NCBI GenBank assembly: GCA_965218045.1
Contig: CBDCJX010000001.1
Location: 62,001 to 126,000, forward strand
DNA from: CAVRCA01 sp965218045
Lineage (GTDB): Bacteria; Pseudomonadota; Alphaproteobacteria; Acetobacterales; Acetobacteraceae
Direction: 5' to 3'
Length of the DNA stretch: 64,000 nucleotides
The number at the start of each line of letters is the position of its first letter. The first letter of the stretch is position 1. Of this stretch, positions 35,241-43,244 are shown one piece after another. The position numbers and the translations under genes were made by a program. Below the pieces are notes generated by a model. That model was not told the origin of the DNA. It searched no databases and saw only the letters and a program-made list of their open reading frames with translations.

Positions 35241-35696
35241 ATGAGTGTTTTCGGCTCGATCATGTCGCGGATATTCGGCCACCAAGAGGCCGCGGCGAGC
35301 ACGGGCGGCGCCCAGCCTCCGGCTGCTCGCGCGGGTGAGCCGAGCCCGTCGGCCGCAACCCCGTCCGCTGCCTCGCAACCCACCGCCACCCCGACCATGG
35401 CGGGAGCAGCGGCTCCGGCCTCGGCGTCCCCGTCGCAGCCGGTCGATGTGGAAGCGGTGTTGACCAGCATGGCCGAGAAAAATCCGCAGAAGCTCAACTG
35501 GCGCCAGTCGATCGTCGACCTGATGAAGCTGCTCGATCTCGACAGCAGCCTCGGGGCGCGGACCGAGCTCGCCAAGGAACTCGACTACAAGGGCGACACC
35601 CAGGATTCCGCCGCGATGAACATCTGGCTGCACAAGCAGGTGATGCAGAAGCTGGCTGAGAACGGCGGCAAGGTGCCGGATTCACTGCGCGCCTAG
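35241..35696 (+). CDS. DUF3597 domain protein
   Basis: A 151-residue protein. The first 16 residues (MSVFGSIMSRIFGHQE) are followed by a low-complexity Ala/Pro/Ser/Thr linker to about residue 72. The conserved DUF3597 domain then spans about 75-150 (VDVEAVLTSMAEKNPQKLNW, SIVDLMKLLDLDSSLGARTELAKELDY). The family is widespread in proteobacteria and its biochemical role is unknown. GGGAGGA precedes the ATG. It stands alone and ends 20 bp before the 3' end of the split metalloprotease gene. Confidence 0.87.
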   Translation: MSVFGSIMSRIFGHQEAAASTGGAQPPAARAGEPSPSAATPSAASQPTATPTMAGAAAPASASPSQPVDVEAVLTSMAEKNPQKLNWRQSIVDLMKLLDLDSSLGARTELAKELDYKGDTQDSAAMNIWLHKQVMQKLAENGGKVPDSLRA

Positions 35697-36145
35697 AACC
35701 ACGATTGGGCGGGAGTTCAAGAGCGGCGGTGCGTTGCCAATCCGACAAGGAGCAGTGGCATCGCGATCAGCGTGAGACTGCTCGGTTCGGGGACGCTTGA
35801 AAGAACGGCGGGAACACGGGTGGACCCAGCGGTCTGCGCCGCACCATACATCCCGGAAGCGCCGTGCCAGCCGATGAGGTCAAGCGCTACCAGGTCCGCG
35901 GCCGTCAGCGCGGCGTGTTCGCCGGTGGAGATGAACGCGTCCTGGGAATCCCGCGTCATCGCGGTGGTCAGCCAATCGCCACGATCGCCGCCCACGCTTG
36001 AGTAGTTGTAGTCGGCGAGATCAGTCAGGCCGCCGTCAGCCGACAGGTAGGCGGCGCTGTCGTAGGCGAAGCCCAGCTCGCCGGGTGCGCTGTAGCGAAA
36101 CAGGTCAAGCGGTGTGCGCCAGGAAGGCGTAGCGCTGCCGAGGCC

Positions 36146-36155
36146 GGAAATGCGC
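36146..36155. repeat. Left target-site direct repeat
   Basis: GGAAATGCGC abuts the left end of the insertion and is repeated exactly at 37752-37761. IS1595-family elements usually duplicate 8 bp; here the identity extends to 10. Confidence 0.85.
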
Positions 36156-36247
36156 GGCCTTATGTAGCTGCGACCACCACGGGCTCGTCCGCATGTTAGG
36201 CACTCGTCCTTTATCATCCTCCGTCGTGTTACGAGAGGAGAACGGCG

Positions 36248-36673
36248 TTGGCCGAGATGCATGTCATGAGTGCGTTGCGTGACAAGCGGTCCGAACTTGC
36301 CGGGATGGTGAACCGTCTGGAGCGGGAGCTGCTCGAACGTCGTGCCAGCCTGACGCATATCGACGCGACCATGCGGCTGTTCGATCCGGACATCCGGCCG
36401 GAGGAGATCCGACCCAGACGACTGCGGGAGCGCAATGCGTGGTTCCAACCAGGTGAGTGTCTGCGTCGGATCTTTGACGTGCTGCGCGATGCTCCGGGCC
36501 CGCTGGCGACTCGGGAAATTGCCGAACGGCTCATCGCCGCGAAGGCGGACCCGGCCGCCGATGACCGGCAGCGCTGGCTGATCCAGAAGACCATCCTCGG
36601 CTCGCTGAACGGGGCGAAGGCGACGATCGAGCGCACCGAGGCGGCGGGTGTCGTCCAGTGGCGATTGATCTAG
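36248..36673 (+). CDS. IS1595 passenger protein of unknown function
   Basis: A 141-residue hydrophilic protein. Residues about 8-45 are a Glu/Arg/Leu-rich coiled-coil-like helix (MVNRLERELLERRASLTHID), followed by a segment that may be a winged-helix-like fold (CLRRIFDVLRDAPGPLATRE). It starts at TTG 36248 with GAGAGGAG seven bases upstream; an ATG three codons later is possible. It is convergent with the transposase and overlaps it by 4 bp inside the element. Similar small genes accompany some IS1595-group elements; its role in transposition or regulation is unknown to me. Confidence 0.7.
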   Translation: MAEMHVMSALRDKRSELAGMVNRLERELLERRASLTHIDATMRLFDPDIRPEEIRPRRLRERNAWFQPGECLRRIFDVLRDAPGPLATREIAERLIAAKADPAADDRQRWLIQKTILGSLNGAKATIERTEAAGVVQWRLI

Positions 36674-37653
36674 GCGGCGCGTGCGCGCTGCCAGTAGCCG
36701 CAGAAATCGACCGATGGCCGACATCGCAGCGCCATTCGGACCACACCGTGCGTCTGCTCGCCGTTGCTGACGCGGCGGAGGTCTTCGCGCCAGGCGGCTT
36801 CCTGGGCGTAGCGGAGGAGATACGGCCCGGCGATATGGTGGTGATGCCCGAGTTCGCCCCGGCGCAGGCGGGAGAAGTAGGATTCCGCGCCATTGGTGCA
36901 GGCGCCATCGACGCTGTAGCCGTCCTGGTGGTTGATCCGCTGCATGGCGAACCGGGCGTGCAGCTTGTTCCAGGCAGGGCTCTCATCGGCATGAACCACG
37001 GTGCCTTGGTTGATCCGCTGGCGGATCGTCGGCACGGCGGCCTCCTCGGCCGGGACCACCTGCGGCAATGTACGGCCGCCGCGCTCGCGCATGACCACGA
37101 CAACCTGACGTTTGCCCGACTGGTTCTCGACGAGCCGCCGGTCGATCCGATCGGCAGCCAGGTTTTCCGGCCGGACATGACCACCGAAGTAGGCGCCGTC
37201 GATCTCCGCAGCCCGTCCTTCACCGCCGATGCGCAGCGCCTTCATGCTGGAGGCCATGGCCTCGCGCAGCTTGTGTGCCAGCACGAACGCCGTCTTGTAT
37301 TGGACGTCGAGCTCACGCGCGAAGGCGAGCATGCTCTTGCCCTTCACCTCGTTGCAGAAGGTGGCGACGGCAAGCAGATACGTCCTGAGCGGCAGCTTGT
37401 GCCAGGCGAACAGGGTGCCCGAGGTGATCGAGAAATCACCGCGGCACGCTTTGCAGCGCCATCGCGGATGCGCCGCCGATCGCGGGCACGCGTAGCATAT
37501 CGTGCAGCCGCAGCCAGGACAGACTGGTCTGCCGTCGGTGTCGGGCCAGCGCAGGCGCCGGAACACGTTCTCGACCCCGTGGTCCGACATCCGCATGATC
37601 TTCGCGGCGCTGAGCGAGCGCGCCGCCGCAGACAGCAGAAAATGTTGCGCCAT
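36670..37653 (-). CDS. IS1595-family (ISXO2-like) transposase
   Basis: A 327-residue transposase. The N-terminus carries a zinc ribbon (CPGCGC with RWRCKACR) and the FSITSGTLFAWHKLPL segment typical of ISXO2-like enzymes. The DDE-type catalytic core follows, with Asp in EIDGAYFGG, Asp in VVHADESPAW and the CTNGAESYFSRLRRG block containing the third catalytic position. All signature blocks are intact and no frameshift is seen, so it is probably active. The start ATG is at 37653, about 100 bp inside the right end of the element. Confidence 0.93.
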   Translation of the reverse strand: MAQHFLLSAAARSLSAAKIMRMSDHGVENVFRRLRWPDTDGRPVCPGCGCTICYACPRSAAHPRWRCKACRGDFSITSGTLFAWHKLPLRTYLLAVATFCNEVKGKSMLAFARELDVQYKTAFVLAHKLREAMASSMKALRIGGEGRAAEIDGAYFGGHVRPENLAADRIDRRLVENQSGKRQVVVVMRERGGRTLPQVVPAEEAAVPTIRQRINQGTVVHADESPAWNKLHARFAMQRINHQDGYSVDGACTNGAESYFSRLRRGELGHHHHIAGPYLLRYAQEAAWREDLRRVSNGEQTHGVVRMALRCRPSVDFCGYWQRARAA

Positions 37654-37751
37654 GAGACCACCGCGGGGGAACCAACCGGCACTCTCCTGCCAGGGTCCGT
37701 CACAAAGTACAACCCCGAATTCGTCGCTGGTGGCGGCAGCTACATAAGGCC

Positions 37752-37761
37752 GGAAATGCGC
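37752..37761. repeat. Right target-site direct repeat
   Basis: This is an exact second copy of GGAAATGCGC adjoining the right end of the insertion. Confidence 0.85.
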
Positions 37762-38438
37762 CCGAGAACTTCAGCGATCTCATGCTCGGCCACCGCCACG
37801 AAATCGTAGGTGTCCGGAGCAATGGCGGACCCAATGTAGGTGTAACCGGTCACGCTGTCTCCCGCGAAGCCGATCGACCCATCCAGCGCCGCGTTGCTCG
37901 CGCCAATGACACCGAGCGCCTTCGCGCTGGCTGACGGGATCACGTAACGGTCGGCCCCGTTGGGCGCGCTGGTCGGCAAGTGCCAGACAGCGGAGATGTC
38001 CGCCGGAGTTGTGGCGTCGGCCCAAAGCAGCGACTGAACCTGGTTGTAGCTGTAGTAGCCATAGAGTTGGTCGACGCTTGCACCGACTGCGTTGCCAGGC
38101 AGCTCGTAGCTGCCCACCCCACCCCAGCTCACCTGCACGTTCACGCTCACGGGGTCACTGAAAGCGACGGCATATGCGGCAGCGGCGGTGCGGAAAGCCT
38201 GCTCGACCGTTGCCCGGTTGGCGAGCCCGGTGATGGTGCTGTCGAATTCTGGGTTGATCGTAAGCGCGACAGCGGGCTTGGCGATGGCAATCGTCGCCAC
38301 ACCAAGGGCGAGCGCAACGGATCGGGCGCGAGCGACTCGTGAGCGCATGGGTTATCCACCACTGATTGAGTCGAGCGATATTAGGTAGTATCGAATTCTT
38401 CAATACGCACTCTTGTGGGCTAGACCCACAGAACAATT

Positions 38439-39395
38439 CTACCTCACGGCGTGTGGGTATTGCCGAAACGGGCCCTGCGCCCGTCGCGGCAGCAGCGGCA
38501 AGGCGTGGGCGGCCAGGAGCAGGGCGGCGCGCCGCACGCTGGGCTTCGCCACTGCGGAGCGGCGTAGCCAGGTGCGCCCCTCCGCAATCCGGCCATGACG
38601 GACCAACTCGCGACCAATGATCCATTGATTCTCGGCCTCGGCCCGGCGGCGGAACGCGTTGAGCTGCCGACCTGGGAAGCGGGCGTGCAGTAACGGATTG
38701 GCGAAGATCGCTTCCATGCAGGCGTCGAACGCCGACGGGTCCGCCGCCAAACGCAGATAAGCGCCACTGGCGCGCTGGCGCACGAACAAGGCAGGCGTGC
38801 TGCCGGGCGCGGAAACGAAGCGGCCGAGCAGGGCCAACCTGATCCAGTATTCCCAATCCTCGCCGTAGGCGATTCCGGCCTGGAAGTAACCAGCCCGAGC
38901 CACGGCGCTGCTGCGGATCAGCAGATGCCCGCCATTGGCGAACAGATTGCGTTCGAGCAGCAGGGGAAGCACCCCGCGTATCGGAAGCGGCTGCGTGCGG
39001 ACGGCGTGGGCCGACGCACCCAGGGCGGCATCCTCGTCGACGAATCCGAATCCGGCGCACGCCGCCACGGCGTCCGGTGCAGCAGTCAGCGCCGCGACCA
39101 GCCGGGATAGCGCGTCGGCTGCGAGGAAATCATCGGCATCGAGGAACACCAGCGCATCCGCCTCGCTCGTGGCGATGCCGCGGTTCCGAGCCGCGGCGAC
39201 CCCCGCGTTGGCCTGGCGGATCAGACGAACGCGGGGGTCACCGCGTCGCGTGACGCGGTCGACGGTGTTGTCGGTTGAGCCGTCATCGACGACCACCATG
39301 AACCAGTCGGTGTAGGTCTGGGCGAGAACCGAAGTCAGCGCGTGGTCGATCCACGGCGCAACATTGTAGGCCGGGGTTACGATCCCGACGCGCAT
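38439..39395 (-). CDS. Family 2 glycosyltransferase (GT-A fold)
   Basis: A 318-residue GT2 enzyme. It has the nucleotide-sugar entry VGIVTPAYNVAPWIDHALTS (first strand), VVVDDGSTDNT, the NRGIATSEADALVFLDADD segment with the metal-binding D-A-D, and the later GEDWEYWIRLALLG, whose ED-W pair includes the catalytic base. It lacks membrane helices, so it is probably a soluble transferase working at the inner membrane on a glycolipid or polysaccharide precursor. It lies 46 bp downstream of grxD on the same strand and may be read from the purine/Fe-S operon, or have its own promoter. Confidence 0.9.
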   Translation of the reverse strand: MRVGIVTPAYNVAPWIDHALTSVLAQTYTDWFMVVVDDGSTDNTVDRVTRRGDPRVRLIRQANAGVAAARNRGIATSEADALVFLDADDFLAADALSRLVAALTAAPDAVAACAGFGFVDEDAALGASAHAVRTQPLPIRGVLPLLLERNLFANGGHLLIRSSAVARAGYFQAGIAYGEDWEYWIRLALLGRFVSAPGSTPALFVRQRASGAYLRLAADPSAFDACMEAIFANPLLHARFPGRQLNAFRRRAEAENQWIIGRELVRHGRIAEGRTWLRRSAVAKPSVRRAALLLAAHALPLLPRRAQGPFRQYPHAVR

Positions 39396-39441
39396 GCTCG
39401 TTGACTGGAGGGGCGCCCGCGAGTGCGAGCGCCGTGCGGGC

Positions 39442-39783
39442 TCAGGCGGCGCTCGCCTCGTGCGGCACGCCCTTCTCCTTGAGCAAGGTCTCGAGCTCGC
39501 CGGACTGGAACATCTCGGTCACGATGTCGCAGCCGCCGACGAACTCGCCGCCAACATAGAGCTGCGGCACCGTCGGCCAGCTGGAGAACTGCTTGACGCC
39601 CTCCCGCAGTCCCTCGTCCTCCAGCACGTTGGCGCTGTTGAACGGCACGTTGAGGTGCGACAGGATCTGCACCACGCGCGCCGAGAAGCCGCATTGCGGG
39701 AACATCGGCGTGCCCTTCATGTAGAGCATCACCGGAGACGCACCAATTTCGGCCTGGATGCGGTCGGATACTTCGTTTGCCAT
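39442..39783 (-). CDS. grxD: Monothiol glutaredoxin, Grx4 type
   Basis: A 113-residue CGFS-type glutaredoxin. The motif MFPQCGFSARVV contains the single active Cys, and the GSH-contact segments SSWPTVPQLYVGGEFVGGCD follow. Such proteins bind a bridging [2Fe-2S] cluster with glutathione and, with a BolA partner, traffic Fe-S clusters. The bolA gene lies 12 bp upstream in the same operon, so the partner pair is encoded together. An RBS-like AGGAGC precedes the ATG. Confidence 0.95.
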   Translation of the reverse strand: MANEVSDRIQAEIGASPVMLYMKGTPMFPQCGFSARVVQILSHLNVPFNSANVLEDEGLREGVKQFSSWPTVPQLYVGGEFVGGCDIVTEMFQSGELETLLKEKGVPHEASAA

Positions 39784-39795
39784 GAGAGAAAGCTC

Positions 39796-40029
39796 CTATT
39801 CGGGGGCGGAGGTTTGCAGGGCGAGGGCGTGCAGCTCGCCCCCCATCCGGCCGCTCAGGGCGGCATAGACGATCTGGTGCTGCTTGACACGTGAAATGCC
39901 ACGGAACTGTTCGCTGACCACGGTGGCGGCGTAGTGGTCGCCATCGCCGGCCAGATCCTCGATCGCGACCTTGGCGTCGGGCAGCGCCGCCTTGATCATC
40001 GCCTCGATGTCGCCCGCTGACATGGCCAT
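39796..40029 (-). CDS. BolA family protein
   Basis: A 77-residue BolA-like protein (class II KH fold). The conserved segments are IKAALPDAKVAIEDLAGDG near the N-terminus and the QFRGISRVKQHQIVYAAL helix, whose His is the cluster-ligand position in Grx-BolA complexes. AGAGGG precedes the ATG at 40029; a second ATG lies two codons in. The gene partly overlaps the 3' end region of purL on the coordinate axis only (gap 20 bp). Next to a CGFS glutaredoxin, its likely task is [2Fe-2S] handling. Confidence 0.9.
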   Translation of the reverse strand: MAMSAGDIEAMIKAALPDAKVAIEDLAGDGDHYAATVVSEQFRGISRVKQHQIVYAALSGRMGGELHALALQTSAPE

Positions 40030-40049
40030 CGCTCGACCCTCTCTCGCGC

Positions 40050-42263
40050 TCAACCCGGGACGGGTGCGGCGGGCGCATCCATCCATTCCGGGAAGAAGCG
40101 CTCGTGGGCGGCGCGCAACGCCCTGACCGATATGGTTCCGCCGTCGGGCACTGTCAAATCCTGCCCGCCACTATGGCCGATCCGGGTCGCCGGAATGCCG
40201 AGCGCCTCGGCGGCACGGATCATCGCGGTGCCATCGGGAACCGCCAGCACGTAGCGTCCCTGGTCCTCGCCGAACCAGAATGCGTGACCGGGCACGTCGC
40301 GCGGGCCGGTGCCGAGCCGGGCGCCGACCCCGCCGGCCATTGCCATCTCCGCCACCGCGACCAGCAGCCCGCCATCGGAGACGTCGTGGCAGGCACGCAC
40401 CAGCCCCGCCTCGATCTGCGCGCGAACGAAGTCGCCGTTGCGTCGCTCGGCGGCCAGATCGACCGGGGGCGGGGCGCCTTCCTCGCGTCCGCCGATCTCG
40501 CGCAGCCATAGCGACTGGCCGAGCCAGCCGCGCGTCTCGCCGATCAGCACGAGGTCGAGCCAGGGCGGCAGGGCGAGCCCGACCGCGCCAACCGCTCGGT
40601 CGAGCACGCCGAGACCGCCGATCGCCGGGGTCGGCAGGATCGCCCGTCCCGCGGTCTCGTTGTAGAGCGACACGTTGCCGGACACGACCGGGAAGTCGAG
40701 CACGCGGCAGGCTTCCGCCATGCCACGGATCGTGGCGGCGAACTGGCCCATGATCTCGGGCTTTTCCGGGTTGCCGAAATTCATGTTGTCGGTGATGGCG
40801 AGCGGCCGGGCGCCGACGGCGGTGAGGTTGCGCCACGCCTCGGCCACCGCTTGCGCGCCGCCCGCCTCGGGGTCGGCCGCGCAGTAGCGCGGGGTGCAGT
40901 CGGTGGTGAGCGCGATCGCCCGGTCGAGGCCTTCCAGCTTGACCACCGCCGCGTCGGCCGCGCCGGGGCGCTTGACCGTCTGGCCGCCGACCGTGCTGTC
41001 GTACTGGTCCCACACCCAGGCGCGCGAGCACAGATCGGGGCAGCCGACCAGGCGCAGCAGCCCCGCCACCAGCCCCAGCCGATCCTCGATCCGCGCCGCG
41101 TTGAGGGTTGGCGGCTTGGTCGGCTCGGCGGTCGGGCGATGATACAGCGGCGCCTGCTCGGCGAGTGGCGCCAACGGGATCTCGGCCTCGGTCGCGCCGC
41201 GATGGCGGACCACGATCCGCCCGCTATCAGTCAGCCGCCCGATCACCGCGAAGTCGAGCTCCCATTTGGCGAAGATTGAGCGCGCCAGCTCCTCACGGTC
41301 CGGGCGCAGCACCATCAGCATGCGCTCCTGGCTCTCGGAAAGCATCATCTCGTAGGCGGTCATGCCGGTCTCGCGTTGCGGCACCTGGTCGAGGTCGAGC
41401 TCGATGCCCACGCCGCCCTTGCCGGCCATCTCGACCGAGGAGCTGGTCAGCCCGGCGGCCCCCATGTCCTGGATCGCGACGATCGCGTCGGTCTGCATCA
41501 GCTCGAGGCAGGCCTCGATCAGCAGCTTCTCGGTGAACGGATCGCCCACCTGCACGGTCGGCCGCCTTTCGTCCGCGTCGGCGCCGAACTCCGCCGACGC
41601 CATCGTGGCGCCATGGATGCCGTCGCGACCGGTTTTCGAGCCCACGTAGACCACCGGGTTGCCGAGGCCGGCGGCGGCACTGAGAAAAATACGGTCGGCG
41701 CGGGCGATGCCGACTGTCATGGCGTTGACCAGCGGATTGCCGTCATACGATGGGTGGAAGTCGATCTCCCCGCCCACGGTCGGCACGCCCACGCAATTGC
41801 CGTAGCCGCCGATGCCGCGCACCACGCCGTCGACGATGCGCCGGGTGCGTGGGTGCCCGGGCCGGCCGAAGCGCAGCGCGTTGAGGTTGGCGATCGGTCG
41901 CGCGCCCATGGTGAACACGTCGCGCAGGATGCCGCCCACGCCGGTCGCCGCGCCCTGATAGGGCTCGATGAAGCTGGGATGGTTGTGGCTTTCCATCTTG
42001 AATACCGCGGCGAGCCCGTCGCCGATATCGACCACGCCGGCATTCTCGCCGGGGCCGTGAATCACCCACGGCGCCTTGGTCGGGAGCTGGCGCAGCCACA
42101 CGCGGGAGGATTTGTACGAGCAGTGCTCGGACCACATGACGCTGAACACGCCGAGCTCGGTGAGCGTCGGCGTACGGCCCATGATGGCCAGCACCTTGTC
42201 GTATTCCTCGCCGTTCAGCCCGAACGACTGGGCGAGGGCTGGGCCGACCTCCGGGGTGGTCAC
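40050..42263 (-). CDS. purL: Phosphoribosylformylglycinamidine synthase, PurL subunit
   Basis: A 737-residue small-type PurL. It catalyses the ATP-dependent conversion of FGAR to FGAM in purine synthesis, together with PurQ and PurS. The conserved WSEHCSYKSSR near residue 45, ESHNHPSFIEPYQGAATGVGG, and the second-half repeats (CHDVSDGGLLVAVAEMAMAG, NMNFGNPEKPEIMGQF) are present. The start is GTG, overlapping the purQ stop as GTGA, so the two are translationally coupled. The length and the separate PurQ/PurS genes define the three-subunit form. Confidence 0.97.
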   Translation of the reverse strand: MTTPEVGPALAQSFGLNGEEYDKVLAIMGRTPTLTELGVFSVMWSEHCSYKSSRVWLRQLPTKAPWVIHGPGENAGVVDIGDGLAAVFKMESHNHPSFIEPYQGAATGVGGILRDVFTMGARPIANLNALRFGRPGHPRTRRIVDGVVRGIGGYGNCVGVPTVGGEIDFHPSYDGNPLVNAMTVGIARADRIFLSAAAGLGNPVVYVGSKTGRDGIHGATMASAEFGADADERRPTVQVGDPFTEKLLIEACLELMQTDAIVAIQDMGAAGLTSSSVEMAGKGGVGIELDLDQVPQRETGMTAYEMMLSESQERMLMVLRPDREELARSIFAKWELDFAVIGRLTDSGRIVVRHRGATEAEIPLAPLAEQAPLYHRPTAEPTKPPTLNAARIEDRLGLVAGLLRLVGCPDLCSRAWVWDQYDSTVGGQTVKRPGAADAAVVKLEGLDRAIALTTDCTPRYCAADPEAGGAQAVAEAWRNLTAVGARPLAITDNMNFGNPEKPEIMGQFAATIRGMAEACRVLDFPVVSGNVSLYNETAGRAILPTPAIGGLGVLDRAVGAVGLALPPWLDLVLIGETRGWLGQSLWLREIGGREEGAPPPVDLAAERRNGDFVRAQIEAGLVRACHDVSDGGLLVAVAEMAMAGGVGARLGTGPRDVPGHAFWFGEDQGRYVLAVPDGTAMIRAAEALGIPATRIGHSGGQDLTVPDGGTISVRALRAAHERFFPEWMDAPAAPVPG

Positions 42264-42949
42264 GCCGCCAGGGCCGCGAGGCCGTCGAACAGCGGCTTGC
42301 CGTCGGTGCCGCCCATCAGCGGGTCGACCAGGTCCTCGGGATGCGGCATCAGCCCGAGCACGCGTTGGTTGGCGCTGTAGATGCCGGCGATGTTGCGCTG
42401 GCTGCCGTTCGGGTTCGCCGCGTCGCTGGCCTCGCCCGTTGGCGTCACGTAGCGGAACGCAACCAGGTTCTCGCCTTCGAGCCGGTCCAAGGTCGCCTCG
42501 TCGGCGAAGTAGTTGCCGTCGCCATGCGCCATCGGGGCGCGGAATATCTGCTGGCGCTGGTAGCGGGCGGCGAACGCGGTGTCGACCCGCTCCACCCTGA
42601 GATGGCAGTCGCGCGAGAGGAAGCGCAGCGCGGCGTTGCGCAGCAGTGCCCCCGGCAGCAACCCGGCCTCGACCAGGATCTGGAACCCGTTGCAGACGCC
42701 GAGCACGTAGCCGCCGCGCTCGGCATGGGCGCGCACCGCTCCCATCACCGGCGAGTGCGCCGCCATCGCGCCGCAGCGCAAGTAGTCGCCGTAGCTGAAC
42801 CCGCCCGGCAGCACGATGAGATCGAGGCCGGCAAGGTCGGTCTCGGTGTGCCAGACCAGACGCGGCGCGGCGCCGCAGGATTGTTCCAGCGCAATGACCA
42901 TGTCGCGCTCGCGGTTGATGCCGGGAAACAGGAGGACAGCGGCTTTCAA
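42260..42949 (-). CDS. purQ: Phosphoribosylformylglycinamidine synthase, glutaminase subunit PurQ
   Basis: A 229-residue class I glutamine amidotransferase that supplies ammonia to PurL. It has the nucleophile elbow GVCNGFQIL, the late catalytic His in LMPHPEDLVD and the N-terminal AAVLLFPGINRERD. I prefer the TTG at 42949, which yields the usual start and has GAGAGGGGGG eight bases upstream. The ATG seven codons further upstream abuts its own GGAGG too closely. A 14-bp perfect palindrome CCTCCCCGGGGAGG (42973-42986) lies just upstream, between purS and purQ. Confidence 0.95.
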   Translation of the reverse strand: MKAAVLLFPGINRERDMVIALEQSCGAAPRLVWHTETDLAGLDLIVLPGGFSYGDYLRCGAMAAHSPVMGAVRAHAERGGYVLGVCNGFQILVEAGLLPGALLRNAALRFLSRDCHLRVERVDTAFAARYQRQQIFRAPMAHGDGNYFADEATLDRLEGENLVAFRYVTPTGEASDAANPNGSQRNIAGIYSANQRVLGLMPHPEDLVDPLMGGTDGKPLFDGLAALAA

Positions 42950-43004
42950 CGGCGACGCCCCCCTCTCCATCTCCTCCCCGGGGAGGGGTGCTGCGGGCCG
43001 ACGA

Positions 43005-43244
43005 TCATTCTACGCTCACCCGAAAATTCTCGATTACCGTGTTGGCGAGCAGCTTGCGGGCCATCTCCTCGGCCTCGGCGCGGGCCCGTTCGGGGTCGGT
43101 GGCGTCGAGCTCGATCTCGATCACCTTGCCGGCCCGCACCTCGCCCACCTGCTGAAAGCCAAGCGAGGCGAGGGCGTGGCCGATCGCCTTGCCTTGCGGG
43201 TCCAGCACCCCGGGCTTGAGCATGACGGTGACCGTCGCCTTCAC
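43005..43244 (-). CDS. purS: Phosphoribosylformylglycinamidine synthase, PurS subunit
   Basis: A 79-residue PurS, the small subunit that holds PurL and PurQ together. It shows the expected TVTVMLKPGVLDPQGKAI opening, VGEVRAGKVIEIEL and the C-terminal LLANTVIENFRV. It begins with GTG at 43242-43244, overlapping the TGA of purC (GTGA). The frame open further upstream is antisense-like shadow of purC. Confidence 0.95.
   Translation of the reverse strand: MKATVTVMLKPGVLDPQGKAIGHALASLGFQQVGEVRAGKVIEIELDATDPERARAEAEEMARKLLANTVIENFRVSVE

Larger units (their letters stand above)
36156..37751. mobile_element. IS1595-family insertion sequence (1596 bp) with passenger gene
   Basis: The element is bounded by 24-bp terminal inverted repeats with two mismatches: GGCCTTATGTAGCTGC, two variable bases, then CCACCA at each end (36156-36179 and 37728-37751). 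It carries a leftward ISXO2-type transposase and a rightward passenger gene whose 3' ends overlap by 4 bp. Flanking 10-bp direct repeats and the intact, repairable target frame show that it moved recently. Confidence 0.9.
35717..38348 (-). pseudogene. PEP-CTERM metalloprotease-like gene (NF038122-type) split by an IS1595-type element
   Basis: The N-terminal half (38348 to about 37752) has a signal peptide and ends at AVAEHEIAEVLGRISGL, whose HExxE-type motif marks the putative zinc site. The C-terminal half resumes at position 36145 with GSATPSWRTPLDLFRYSAPG and ends with the sorting tail VPEPSSLTLIAMPLLLVGLATHRRS (basic end included). Removing 36146-37751 (the element plus one 10-bp repeat copy) restores one uninterrupted frame of 341 codons plus stop, so the insertion is recent and no other damage is visible. 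The intact protein would be secreted and sorted by exosortase. As it stands, no anchored product can be made. Confidence 0.85.

Noticed and set aside
38414..38430. TGTGGG/CCCACA hairpin upstream of the split metalloprotease gene
   Set aside because: Short stem with no T-run and no clear link to either neighbour.
42973..42986. 14-bp perfect palindrome CCTCCCCGGGGAGG between purS and purQ
   Set aside because: No loop for a terminator and GC-rich palindromes of this size are expected in such DNA; no known operator recognised.
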